A DNA stretch of 64,000 nt from Methylocapsa sp. D3K7 (GTDB lineage: Bacteria > Pseudomonadota > Alphaproteobacteria > Rhizobiales > Beijerinckiaceae): the NCBI RefSeq assembly GCF_029855125.1, contig NZ_CP123229.1:248001-312000 (forward strand). The letters are read 5' to 3'. Shown piece after piece: positions 17,443 to 26,125 of this stretch (its first letter is position 1; every line of letters starts with the position of its first letter). Made by a program: the position numbers and the translations under genes. The notes beneath the pieces are model-generated. The model did not search any database and was not told where the DNA came from. It worked only from the letters and a program-made list of their open reading frames with translations.

Positions 17443-18093
17443 ATGATGACGAACGTCCTTATCGCGTTTTACAGCACCTACGGTCACATTCATCGAATGG
17501 CGCTGGCCGTGGCTGAGGGCGCGGAGGGTGTACCCGCCACCACTGTGCAGCTACGCCGGATTGCGGAACTCGAAGAAGCGCGCAAGGCGTTAGCGGGCCA
17601 GGACGCCTATCTGCGGGCACAGCAGGCACAGGCCGAAATTCCTGTGGTGACACACGACGATTTGCGTTGGGCCGACGGCATCGCTTGGGGGACGCCGACC
17701 CGCTATGGCAACATGAGCGCGCAGATGAAGCAGTTTATAGACACCACGGGTGGGCTCTGGCTCAAAGGCGAACTCGAGGATAAGGCCACAGGAATTTTCA
17801 CGAGTACGGGAACCATCCACGGGGGCCAGGAGACGACGATCCTGACGGCGCTTGTCCCGTTGGTCCATCTCGGCATGGTGTTTGTGGGCACACCGTACGG
17901 GCAGAACCCGCAAATACTGGTCACAGACGGCATCGGTGGCTCGCCCTACGGGCCCGGCACCCTTGCCGGAACCGACGGCTCACGACAGCCCGTCGAAGCG
18001 GAGCTCACAACCGCACGCAACCTCGGCAGTCGCCTTGCTCGCGTTGCCGGCTGTCTCAAGCATCTCAGATCAAGTCATGCATCCGCGCCATAG
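17443..18093 (+). CDS. wrbA: NAD(P)H:quinone oxidoreductase, WrbA type
   Basis: About 216 residues with the flavodoxin-like fold of WrbA. The FMN phosphate loop is YSTYGHIHRMA near the start. GTPTRYGNMSAQMKQFID and the STGTIHGGQETT segment follow, and GGSPYGPGTLAG is near the C-terminus. It reduces quinones by two electrons using NAD(P)H, limiting semiquinone stress. Three start codons overlap at 17440-17448 (GTG ATG ATG); AAGGAG at 17428-17433 favours 17443. It follows the NDH-2 gene with a decayed panB between them, extending the redox side of the locus. Confidence 0.9.
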   Translation: MMTNVLIAFYSTYGHIHRMALAVAEGAEGVPATTVQLRRIAELEEARKALAGQDAYLRAQQAQAEIPVVTHDDLRWADGIAWGTPTRYGNMSAQMKQFIDTTGGLWLKGELEDKATGIFTSTGTIHGGQETTILTALVPLVHLGMVFVGTPYGQNPQILVTDGIGGSPYGPGTLAGTDGSRQPVEAELTTARNLGSRLARVAGCLKHLRSSHASAP

Positions 18094-18214
18094 CCCGCCA
18101 CTGGCCAACGACGGGACATGATCAAATCTGGTGCGCTGCTGCAGGAAGCGCGTCACACCCTGGGTCCGTCGTTTGCCCGTTTAATTGCTAGAGAAGGCAC
18201 CCGCTTTGGTCTGG

Positions 18215-18320
18215 ATTCTCACCAATGTCGTCCGGCGCGGAACGATTTTTCACTATCGCCGCACCATACCCCTCATTTGCGCGCGCTTTGTCAGCCAGCT
18301 CAATACATCGTTCGGTCGAT
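18215..18320 (+). pseudogene. Possible tyrosine-recombinase N-terminal remnant
   Basis: A short frame reads LTNVVRRGTIFHYRRTIP, which resembles the N-terminal segment of phage-type integrases (Y/F-x-F-RRR-x-P pattern). Nothing recognisable follows. It lies between the catabolic locus and the trb cluster, where an old element boundary is plausible. The match is short and may be chance. Confidence 0.22.
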
Positions 18321-18342
18321 CATCCCGATGTTTTCTCGAATG

Positions 18343-18684
18343 TCACGCCGGAAAGCGGCCACCGAACATCGACAGACCGCTCTTCGACTCGGATTGGGTT
18401 GCCTCGTCCTGGAGCACGTCCCAATACTCGGTGAGACGACCATCTTCTATCCGGACTACATCCGCGGCTATGAACGCCGCAGGGCGGCCGTTGCCTGAGA
18501 AGCCTCCCTGGACAATAACGTAGTCGTCCTCCGCGAGAATCAGGCCATGCTCATAACGCAGGCTATCTGGAAGACTGCGTACAAGCTTGAGCGCCAGTTC
18601 GCAGCTCGTGCATATGCGATGAATCGAGCAATGCCGCGGCGGTGCGACGATAATGTCGAGAATGCCAATTGCCTGTCTTTCCAC
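18343..18684 (-). pseudogene. SnoaL-like (NTF2-fold) protein, truncated N-terminus
   Basis: The last 75 residues match SnoaL-like polyketide-cyclase-fold proteins: YEHGLILAEDDYVIVQGGFS, AAFIAADVVRIEDGRLTEYWDV and the ending LSMFGGRFPA. The first 40 residues are Cys/His-rich and do not fit the family's opening helices, so the 5' part appears lost or out of frame. Function would be unknown even if intact. It lies convergently to wrbA, at the frayed junction before the trb genes. Confidence 0.55.
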
Positions 18685-18779
18685 GCCAGAGCCCTACGCT
18701 CCTCTCAAGCTTGTTGCATAGCCTGAGGCCCTGCCCTTTCTAATCATCCCCGTCGCGCCTGTGGCGCGCGGGGGCAGTC

Positions 18780-19766
18780 ATGGGGGCGCATTCACTCCGG
18801 TCGGAATCGGTCTCGCGCGGCGCGCGCATGCTGCGCACGGCGTTGGGACCCGCGATCGCGACATGGCTCGAAGACCCCGCCGTCATCGAGGTCATGCTCA
18901 ATCCCGATGGCCGCATCTGGATCGACCGGCTCACAAATGGGCTAGCGGACACTGGCGAGTGGCTGGCCCCGGCCGACGGCGAACGAATCATTCGCCTCGT
19001 CGCGCATCATGTAGGGGCCGAGGTCCATCCCGCTAGCCCACGCGTTTCGGCTGAGCTGCCTGAAACCGGCGAGCGTTTCGAAGGCTTGCTTCCGCCAATC
19101 GTTGCGGCGCCCACCTTTGCCATCCGCAAGTCGGCGGTCGCCATCTTCACTCTGGACGATTACGTCGCCGCCGGAATCATGGCGCCCGATCAGGCAACAG
19201 TCTTGCGGCTCGCGGTCGAGAATCGCCGCAATGTGCTGGTTGCCGGTGGGACGTCGACCGGCAAGACGACGCTCGTCAATGCGCTGTTGGCGGAAGTTGC
19301 CAAAACCTCCGACCGCGTGATCCTGATCGAAGATACGCGCGAGCTCCAATGCCAGGCGCCGAACCTCGTCGCGTTGCGCACCAAGGACGGCGTCGCGTCA
19401 CTTTCGGATCTCGTTCGCTCCTCGCTGCGCCTGCGTCCCGACCGCATCCCGATCGGCGAAGTACGCGGGGCCGAAGCGCTTGATCTCCTCAAAGCCTGGG
19501 GCACCGGACATCCGGGCGGGATCGGCACGATCCACGCGGGGTCCGCGCTGGGCGCGCTGCGGCGCCTAGAACAGCTCATCCAGGAAGCCGTGGTGACCGT
19601 CCCCCGCGCACTGATCGCCGAGACGATCAACGTCATTGCGGTTCTCGCCGGACGCGGCGCCCAACGCCGGCTTATCGAGCTATCCGCCGTCGATGGCCTC
19701 GATAAGCGCGGCGACTATCGCCTCGTCACGCCCGCCAAACTCATTTCACTCGGAGATCCCGCATGA
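18780..19766 (+). CDS. trbB: Conjugative transfer ATPase TrbB (VirB11 family)
   Basis: A 328-residue hexameric secretion ATPase of the type IV secretion apparatus. Walker A is GGTSTGKT (residues 156-163). The Asp box [10 protein letters not shown] and the His-containing [15 protein letters not shown] follow in the expected order. It would act at the inner-membrane base to power pilus assembly and DNA transfer. It is the first gene of a tightly packed trb operon: trbC begins within its stop codon (ATGA overlap at 19763). No traG/virD4 gene precedes it, which is unusual for trb islands. Confidence 0.93.
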   Translation: MGAHSLRSESVSRGARMLRTALGPAIATWLEDPAVIEVMLNPDGRIWIDRLTNGLADTGEWLAPADGERIIRLVAHHVGAEVHPASPRVSAELPETGERFEGLLPPIVAAPTFAIRKSAVAIFTLDDYVAAGIMAPDQATVLRLAVENRRNVLVAGGTSTGKTTLVNALLAEVAKTSDRVILIEDTRELQCQAPNLVALRTKDGVASLSDLVRSSLRLRPDRIPIGEVRGAEALDLLKAWGTGHPGGIGTIHAGSALGALRRLEQLIQEAVVTVPRALIAETINVIAVLAGRGAQRRLIELSAVDGLDKRGDYRLVTPAKLISLGDPA

Positions 19767-20104
19767 ACAAGCCTTTCCTTTCGCTTCGCGACTGTACCCA
19801 AATTGTTTTTACCACGCTGCTGTCCGTCTCGTTGCCTTTGATGGCGCCAGGCTCGGCGCATGCCGCCGGCTCAAACATGCCCTGGGAGCAGCCACTGCAG
19901 CAGGTGCTGCAATCGGTCGAAGGCCCGGTCGCAAAAATCATCGCGGTGATCATTATCATCACGACCGGCCTGACCCTTGCCTTCGGTGATACTTCCGGCG
20001 GCTTCCGCCGGCTCATCCAGATCATCTTCGGCCTGTCGATCGCCTTCGCCGCGTCGAGCTTCTTCCTGACGTTCTTTTCCTTCGGCGGCGGAGCGCTCGT
20101 CTGA
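19763..20104 (+). CDS. trbC: TrbC, pilin-type component (VirB2 family)
   Basis: A 113-residue membrane protein with a signal sequence ending near SAHAAG. Two further hydrophobic segments (IIAVIIIITTGLTLAFG and LIQIIFGLSIAFAASSFFL) flank a short polar loop, the VirB2/TrbC layout. It would be the major pilin subunit of the mating channel. It overlaps trbB and trbD by four bases at each end, indicating translational coupling. Confidence 0.88.
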   Translation: MNKPFLSLRDCTQIVFTTLLSVSLPLMAPGSAHAAGSNMPWEQPLQQVLQSVEGPVAKIIAVIIIITTGLTLAFGDTSGGFRRLIQIIFGLSIAFAASSFFLTFFSFGGGALV

Positions 20105-20382
20105 TGGGCGGGATCTTGTCACACGAATCCGTGGCGGGATTCGACGCGCCAGTTCATCGGGCGTTGACCGATCCAATCCTGCTTGGCGGGGCGCCCCGCG
20201 CGGTCGCGATCGCCAATGGCACGCTGGCCGCCGCGGTTGGCCTCGGCCTGCGGCTCTGGATTCCTGGCCTCGTCATCTGGGCGATCGGCCATGCCGCGGC
20301 GGTCTGGGCCGCGAAGCGAGACGCGCAGTTCGTGGACGTGGTGCGCCGCCATCTGCGCTACCCCGCGCATTTCGGGGTATGA
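20104..20382 (+). CDS. trbD: TrbD (VirB3 family)
   Basis: A 92-residue inner-membrane protein. After the short VirB3-like opening (PVHRALTDPILLGGAPR) come hydrophobic segments (AIANGTLAAAVGLGLRLW and LVIWAIGHAAAVWA) and the conserved ending RRHLRYPAHF. It anchors the VirB4-type ATPase of the channel. Start ATG 20104 overlaps the trbC stop. Confidence 0.85.
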   Translation: MGGILSHESVAGFDAPVHRALTDPILLGGAPRAVAIANGTLAAAVGLGLRLWIPGLVIWAIGHAAAVWAAKRDAQFVDVVRRHLRYPAHFGV

Positions 20383-20386
20383 GCCG

Positions 20387-22819
20387 ATGCTGAACCTCGC
20401 CGAATATCGCAAGAAGCCGCAACGTCTCGCCGATTTTCTGCCCTGGGCCGCTTTGATCGCGCCGGGGATCGTGCTCAACAAGGATGGATCGTTTCAGCGG
20501 ACGGCGCGGTTCCGTGGCCCCGACCTCGACAGCGCCACGCCGGCCGAACTCGTCGGCACGACAGCACGGCTCAACAACGCCTTGCGCCGGCTGGGGTCTG
20601 GCTGGGCAATCTTTGTCGAGGCGAGCCGGGTTCCGGCGCAAAACTATCCCCGCAGCCGGTTTCCGGACAGGGTCTCCGCACTCGTCGATGTTGAGCGCCG
20701 CGAGCAATTCGAGGAAGAAGGCGCCCATTTCGAGAGCTTCTATTATGTGACCTTCGTCTGGATGCCGCCCGCAGAGGATTCTTCCCGCGCGGAAGGCTGG
20801 CTCTACGAGGGAAAATCACGCCAAGGCATCGACGGCAAGGAGCTTCTCAAGAGCTTTGCCGATCGCACCGACCGCATCCTGCAACTTATCGATGGTTTTG
20901 TGCCCGAAGCCTACTGGCTCGCTGACGAAGAGACGCTGACCTATCTCCATGCCTGCATCTCGACCAAGCGGCATCGGGTTCGCCTACCAGAAGCACCGAT
21001 GTATCTCGACGCGCTTCTGGCGGACCAGCCCCTCACCGGTGGGCTTGAGCCGAGGTTGGGGCCACATCATCTGCGCACCCTGACCGTTATCGGGTTCCCG
21101 ACCACGACCTTTCCGGGGATCTTGGACGAACTCAATCGCCTTGCCTTTCCCTATCGCTGGTCGACCCGGGCGATCATGCTCGACAAGACGGATGCGACAC
21201 GGCTTCTCACAAAGATCCGCCGGCAATGGTTCGCCAAACGCAAGTCGATAGCAGCAATCCTGAAGGAGGTGATGACCAACGAGGCCTCCACCCTGCTCGA
21301 CACGGATGCCGCCAATAAGGCCGCCGACGCCGATATGGCCTTGCAGGAACTGGGATCGGATGAGATCGGACAGGCCTATGTCACCGCGACAGTGACCGTC
21401 TGGGATGAAGATGCCGGCACGGCCAGTGAAAAGCTTCGGCTGGTCGAAAAAATCATCGAAGGCCGCGATTTCACCTGCATTCCTGAGACGGTGAATGCGA
21501 TCGAGGCCTGGCTCGGTTCCTTACCAGGTCATGTCTATGCGAACGTCCGGCAGCCTCCGGTCTCGACCCTGAACCTTGCCCATATGATGCCGCTCTCGGC
21601 GGTCTGGGCCGGGCCGGAGCGCGATGATCATTTTGATGCGCCGCCGTTGTTCCTCGCCCGGACGGAAGGCTCGACACCCTTCCGTTTTTCGCTGCATGTC
21701 GGCGACGTCGGCCATACTTTGATCGTTGGACCGACCGGCGCCGGAAAAAGTGTGCTTCTCGCTTTGATGGCCCTGCAGTTTCGGCGTTATGCTGACGCTC
21801 AAATTTTTGCTTTCGATTTCGGCGGGTCAATCCGGGCGGCGGCGCTCGCCATGGGCGGCGACTGGCACGATCTCGGCGGCGCACTCTCGGAGGACGTGGA
21901 AGAGCCGGTGGCTCTGCAGCCCCTCGCGCGGATCGACGAATATGTCGAAGAGGCCTGGGCGGCGGAATGGATCGAAGCGCTACTTGCCCGGGAAGGTGTG
22001 ACCATTACCCCGGATGCCAAGGAGCATATATGGTCCGCGGGCACCTCCCTGGCATCGGCTCCCGCCTCTGAGCGCACCCTCACCGGCCTTTCCGTCCTGC
22101 TGCAATCCAACGCGCTGAAACAGGCGCTTCAACCCTATTGTCTTGGTGGCCCCTTTGGACGGCTGCTCGACGCCGAAGCCGAACGGCTCGGCGCCGCCGA
22201 TGTGCAGGTGTTTGAGACGGAAGGCCTCATCGGGCGGGGCGCAGCGCCCGCCGTTCTCTCTTATCTCTTCCATCGCATTGAAGGCCGTCTCGACGGACGG
22301 CCGACGCTTCTCATTATCGATGAAGGCTGGCTTGCACTTGACGACACGGGTTTCGCGCAACAGCTCCGCGAATGGCTGAAGACGCTGCGCAAGAAGAATG
22401 CGTCGGTCATCTTCGCCACGCAATCGCTGGCCGATATCGAGACGAGTGCGATCGCGCCCGCCCTCATCGAAAGCTGCCCGACTCGCATCTTCCTGCCCAA
22501 TGAGCGGGCAATTGAGCCGCAGATCACCGCCATTTATCGGCGGTTCGGATTGAACGACCGGCAGATCGAAATCATCAGCCGGGCCACACCCAAGCGCGAT
22601 TACTACTGCCAGTCCCGGCGCGGCAACCGCCTCTTCGAACTCGGGCTGGGCGAGGTTGCGCTCGCTTTGACCGCCGCCTCCTCAAAATCCGACCAGGCCG
22701 CTATCGCTGTCGCTCTCGCCACCGCCGGCCGCGAGAACTTCGCGTCGGCCTGGCTGGCGGCCAAAGGCGTCGCCTGGGCCGCCGAACTTCTCCCCAGCAT
22801 GACTCCAGAGGTCTTGTGA
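20387..22819 (+). CDS. trbE: Conjugative transfer ATPase TrbE (VirB4 family)
   Basis: About 810 residues, starting at ATG 20387 (MLNLAEYRKKPQRLADFLPW), four bases after trbD. Walker A is VGPTGAGKSVLLAL near residue 450. Walker B is LLIIDEGWLAL, with the FATQSLADIE segment after it. This is the largest ATPase of the type IV apparatus and works at the inner membrane. The frame stays open upstream to 20183, but that part overlaps trbD in another frame and is not family-like. The gene ends in the start of trbJ. Confidence 0.93.
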   Translation: MLNLAEYRKKPQRLADFLPWAALIAPGIVLNKDGSFQRTARFRGPDLDSATPAELVGTTARLNNALRRLGSGWAIFVEASRVPAQNYPRSRFPDRVSALVDVERREQFEEEGAHFESFYYVTFVWMPPAEDSSRAEGWLYEGKSRQGIDGKELLKSFADRTDRILQLIDGFVPEAYWLADEETLTYLHACISTKRHRVRLPEAPMYLDALLADQPLTGGLEPRLGPHHLRTLTVIGFPTTTFPGILDELNRLAFPYRWSTRAIMLDKTDATRLLTKIRRQWFAKRKSIAAILKEVMTNEASTLLDTDAANKAADADMALQELGSDEIGQAYVTATVTVWDEDAGTASEKLRLVEKIIEGRDFTCIPETVNAIEAWLGSLPGHVYANVRQPPVSTLNLAHMMPLSAVWAGPERDDHFDAPPLFLARTEGSTPFRFSLHVGDVGHTLIVGPTGAGKSVLLALMALQFRRYADAQIFAFDFGGSIRAAALAMGGDWHDLGGALSEDVEEPVALQPLARIDEYVEEAWAAEWIEALLAREGVTITPDAKEHIWSAGTSLASAPASERTLTGLSVLLQSNALKQALQPYCLGGPFGRLLDAEAERLGAADVQVFETEGLIGRGAAPAVLSYLFHRIEGRLDGRPTLLIIDEGWLALDDTGFAQQLREWLKTLRKKNASVIFATQSLADIETSAIAPALIESCPTRIFLPNERAIEPQITAIYRRFGLNDRQIEIISRATPKRDYYCQSRRGNRLFELGLGEVALALTAASSKSDQAAIAVALATAGRENFASAWLAAKGVAWAAELLPSMTPEVL

Positions 22820-23550
22820 TGTCCCACAAAACTCATGTTGCCGTGGTCGCCCTACTCCTCGCGATGGCAGTTGGTACGCCCCTGCACGCGCAAATGCTTG
22901 TCTTCGATCCGTCGAACTACAGCCAGAATTTGCTGACCGCCGCCCGCTCTCTGCAGCAGATCCAGAACCAGATCAAAAGCCTGCAAAACGAGGCGCAGAT
23001 GCTGATCAATCAGGCAAAGCAGCTCGAACAGCTTCCAACGACGGTGCTCAACGACGTCGAGCGGGACTATTCGCAGATCCAGACCTTGCTGAAACAAGCC
23101 AATGGCATCACCTACAATGTGCAGTCCCTGAATCAGGCGTACGCGCAGCGCTACCCCGTCTCGATCAGTTCCACGACGAGCGATCTGCAGATGATCGCCA
23201 GCGCTGAGCAGCGCTGGCAGGACTCGCTGTCGGCCTTCCAGCATTCCCTCACCCTAGGCGCCGGCGCGGTGCAAAACCTGCCCAACACACAGGCACAGAC
23301 GGCCTCCCTGCTTGCCAGCAGTCAATCGTCCGTCGGCATCCTGCAAGCCACCCAGGCCGGCAATCAGCTGGTCGCGGTGCAGACAAGGCAGTTGGCCGAC
23401 CTGACTGCTTTGCTTGCGGCGCAGGGCCGCGCCCAGGCGTTGGAGTCGGCACGCCAGGCAGAGGCCGAGGGCCAGGCTCAGGAGCAGCTCCGCCGCTTCT
23501 TGAGCTCTGTCCAGGGCTACCAGCCGCAAACCGTCCAGATGTTCCATTGA
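22819..23550 (+). CDS. trbJ: TrbJ (VirB5 family)
   Basis: About 243 residues with a signal peptide (VAVVALLLAMAVGTPLHAQ) and a coiled-coil-prone helical body rich in Gln (LQQIQNQIKSLQNEAQML). This is the TrbJ/VirB5 pattern of a minor pilus or adhesion component in the periplasm. ATG 22819 overlaps the trbE TGA. Order and orientation match standard trb operons. Confidence 0.88.
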   Translation: MSHKTHVAVVALLLAMAVGTPLHAQMLVFDPSNYSQNLLTAARSLQQIQNQIKSLQNEAQMLINQAKQLEQLPTTVLNDVERDYSQIQTLLKQANGITYNVQSLNQAYAQRYPVSISSTTSDLQMIASAEQRWQDSLSAFQHSLTLGAGAVQNLPNTQAQTASLLASSQSSVGILQATQAGNQLVAVQTRQLADLTALLAAQGRAQALESARQAEAEGQAQEQLRRFLSSVQGYQPQTVQMFH

Positions 23551-23559
23551 GGCCGACCG

Positions 23560-23826
23560 ATGGACTCGAACGCAATCTTTCGTCTTGCCGCAGCCGGATT
23601 ATCGGGGCTCGTGCTGTTCGCCGCCGCCCTTGCTCTACGTGAGCCCGACGTCCCAGAGCCGATCCGCGTCTTCCCCGCCGTCGTATCAGCCGATCCACTG
23701 GCCGCCGAACTCACCCGCTGCCGGAATCTGGGTCTCGAAGCGGCCGGCAATCAAGCCTGCGAAGAGGCCTGGGCCGAGAGCCGCGCCCGGTTCTTCTCGG
23801 CGCCCAGTGTTTCCCAGGAGCACTGA
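23560..23826 (+). CDS. TrbK-like putative entry-exclusion protein
   Basis: An 88-residue protein with one N-terminal hydrophobic segment (AAAGLSGLVLFAAALAL) and two later cysteines (TRCRNLG and NQACEEAW), matching the short TrbK-alt proteins that sit between trbJ and trbL. It probably reduces redundant mating into cells already carrying the element. It begins nine bases after trbJ. The group II intron starts to be read from the opposite strand just after its stop. Confidence 0.75.
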   Translation: MDSNAIFRLAAAGLSGLVLFAAALALREPDVPEPIRVFPAVVSADPLAAELTRCRNLGLEAAGNQACEEAWAESRARFFSAPSVSQEH

Positions 23827-23890
23827 GAGTGAAAGTAGAGATGAAGCGCTACATCCCCTTTCAGAGACAAGTTTCTCCATCCCTCTTCCC

Positions 23891-23924
23891 GAACCGGACG
23901 TGCAAGTTTCCAAGCATCCGGCTC
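23891..23924 (-). ncRNA. Group II intron domain V
   Basis: Read on the minus strand, this 34-nucleotide hairpin starts GAGCCGGATGC, has an apical GGAAAC and closes with ACGTCCGGTTC. The AGC catalytic triad is in the 5' strand and the GAAA tetraloop is in place. This is the most conserved catalytic part of group II introns. It lies between the reverse transcriptase stop and the intron 3' end, as expected. Confidence 0.88.
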
Positions 23925-23960
23925 TCCATGCATGGGCGCTCGCGCGCCTATGGGTGGGCC

Positions 23961-25535
23961 TCAGACATGTCTGAGGCATTGGAACGCATTCCAGAAGCCA
24001 CGCACGCTTTCGTGTTGCTGGTGTTCCCTTTCGGCGTTCCATCCGTTCGGTTTCGCTATACTCTGGTTCGGGTAACGCATGGTCCCTCCTTCACCGAGGG
24101 ACCGCAGGCGTTTGGTCCGGTCGGTCCATTGCCTTCGTTTTTCCGGAGCGCTGTGGAAGTGAAGGTGTCGCACCGTCGGCCACGTTGCCTTCGGGTATTT
24201 CCTCCTCAGCCAGCGCCCTACACGCTGCCATATCCAGCGATCGAGGTGGTTGAACTCCCGATATGCCCATGTGGCGTATCGGTAATAGTTCCTCCACCCC
24301 ATGATCACCGGATTGAGGTTGTCGATGACTTGGGCGAGCGAACATCCCGTGGGGATGCCTTTCACCATGACCTTGATCTTGTGGCGCAGGTCGTTCAGCT
24401 TGCCCTTCGGTATGAAGAGGTTGCCGACCTGGCGCCCCGTGCGGAGCGCCTTCGTCTGCACCACCCGGTAGCCGAGGAAGTCGAAGCCTTCCCTGACGTC
24501 GGTGATCCGGGTCTTTTCCATCGACAGCTCCATGCGAACCTCCGTTTCCAGGAACTCCGCCAGCGCGAGCTTTTCTGCTTCCGCCTGCTCCCTCGTGCCG
24601 TCCACGAGGACGACGAAGTCGTCCGCGTATCGCACCATGTAGAACACCGGCCTGCCTTTCTTGTGGTCTCTGACCCTTCGGGCAGCGGCATTTATACTTG
24701 GTTCACGAGGGCGCATGGACCATCGTCCGTACCGCTCGTCGATGGCCGTCAGATAGATATTCGACAGCATCGGCGAGATGATCCCGCCTTGCGGCGAGCC
24801 TGTTACGGGGTGACGAACAGTTCCCTCGATCATCACGCCCGCCTTCAGGAACGCAAGGATCAGCCTCAGCACCTTGCGGTCGCCGATGCGTCGTCGCACT
24901 CCCTCCATCATGACGTGGTGATCGATGGCGTCGAAGCAGCCCTTGATGTCGCCCTCTATGGCGTAGCGATAGACCGAAGGTCCACGCTTCGTCGGGTGAA
25001 GGAACCTCTGGATTCTCTCCAGAGCATCATGGGTGCTCCGTCCTTTCCGGAACCCGTAGGAGGTCGGATAGAAGTCCGCCTCGAAGATGGGCTCCAGGAT
25101 CAGCTTCAAAGCCATCTGCACCAGACGGTCGATCAGCGTGGGAATGCCGAGTGGCCGGAACTGCCCCGGCTTGCCGGGCTTCGGGATGAGCCGTTGCCTG
25201 ACGGGTTCCGGGCAGTGCGATCCGTTGCGAAGCGCCTCTCGGATTTCTTCGAGGAACGCCGCTGCTCCACCGGGACGCTGTTCGACCGTGCGTCGCGTCA
25301 TCCCATCCGTGCCCGGTGTCTGGCTCCCGCTGTTGCGGGCGAGCCTTCGCCAAGCGTCGTTCAGGGTTCTGCGGTCGCATACGAAATTGAACAGATCAAC
25401 AAAGACCTTGTCAGGGTCCTCGTTGCTCCACCGATACAGCTTGCGCTGCATGTCGAGGACGAACGAGATATTCACCTCGCCGGACATGCGTCCACCTCCT
25501 GCCTGCTTGCTGTATCCACTGCCTCCCTTCGCCAT
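23961..25535 (-). CDS. ltrA: Group II intron reverse transcriptase/maturase
   Basis: A 524-residue intron-encoded protein. RT motifs occur in order: RPLGIPTLIDRLVQ, YGFRKGRSTHDAL, the SPQGGIISPMLSNI segment near 247, and the catalytic YADD at 303-306. A maturase (X) domain follows (VIDNLNPVIMGWRNYYRYA). No C-terminal HNH endonuclease with paired Cys motifs is seen, so it belongs to an endonuclease-lacking group that may use replication forks for priming. It is in intron domain IV. The frame is intact with all catalytic residues, so the intron may still be mobile. Confidence 0.93.
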   Translation of the reverse strand: MAKGGSGYSKQAGGGRMSGEVNISFVLDMQRKLYRWSNEDPDKVFVDLFNFVCDRRTLNDAWRRLARNSGSQTPGTDGMTRRTVEQRPGGAAAFLEEIREALRNGSHCPEPVRQRLIPKPGKPGQFRPLGIPTLIDRLVQMALKLILEPIFEADFYPTSYGFRKGRSTHDALERIQRFLHPTKRGPSVYRYAIEGDIKGCFDAIDHHVMMEGVRRRIGDRKVLRLILAFLKAGVMIEGTVRHPVTGSPQGGIISPMLSNIYLTAIDERYGRWSMRPREPSINAAARRVRDHKKGRPVFYMVRYADDFVVLVDGTREQAEAEKLALAEFLETEVRMELSMEKTRITDVREGFDFLGYRVVQTKALRTGRQVGNLFIPKGKLNDLRHKIKVMVKGIPTGCSLAQVIDNLNPVIMGWRNYYRYATWAYREFNHLDRWIWQRVGRWLRRKYPKATWPTVRHLHFHSAPEKRRQWTDRTKRLRSLGEGGTMRYPNQSIAKPNGWNAEREHQQHESVRGFWNAFQCLRHV

Positions 25536-26125
25536 GTGGACGGCTTTCCCGTCCCCGGACTACTACGGAGGCTCCGTCCCTCGTCGTCACGATCGCTGGT
25601 CGCTTCAGTCATCCGGGGTCGGAGACCGCCGGAAGTCACGACAAGGTTCTTAGGTTCCGCAACTGATCTCTTGCCTGCTTTAGGCGCCGACTTTACCCCG
25701 TGTGGAATCCGGCCTCGATACCACGCAAGCCCGTATCGAGGCTGGCGCGCAGCACGCTGCGCGCCCCCGGTCCATGTGCCCATAGCACGGACCAACGCTC
25801 CACCGGCCCGCGGTTCGCACCACGTGCCGACTCGCCCACTCCCGAGTTGGCGAGTTCCACTGTCTGACGAGGCGTCCACCATCGGTTCGGTTTCCCTCGC
25901 CATGGCAAGCTCGCTGGCCGGACCGGCTGCGGGATCGGAAGTCCCCGTCCGTCCGACTTTGATGGGTTCTGCTGATTTATGGCTCCCCGGAAGCACCCGG
26001 TTCGCCTCACCCATCTGCTCATCGCCGCATGTTGCGTCACACGGCGTGCGGGGCCTCTCACCCTGCGAGATCAGAAACGACGATAAAATCAAAGCACTCC
26101 TTTCTTTGATCAGGACCTAACGCAC

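Larger units (their letters stand above)
23829..26125 (-). mobile_element. Group II intron inserted antisense between trbK and trbL
   Basis: On the minus strand the element begins GTGCG at 26125, the group II 5' consensus, and ends in AC at about 23829-23835. The exact 3' end is uncertain between CTCTAC and TTTCAC. It carries an intron-encoded reverse transcriptase (23961-25535) and a domain V at 23891-23924. A candidate EBS1, ATGGGC, at 25783-25778 pairs perfectly with the last six bases of the 5' exon, GCCCAT, supporting the 5' boundary. It lies antisense to the trb operon, so it cannot be spliced from trb mRNA. It inserted exactly before the trbL start codon without breaking either gene. 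Confidence 0.85.

Noticed and set aside
23829..26120. Very long plus-strand reading frame (763 codons) between trbK and trbL
   Set aside because: It is the antisense of the group II intron and its reverse transcriptase; the minus strand carries all RT motifs and domain V.
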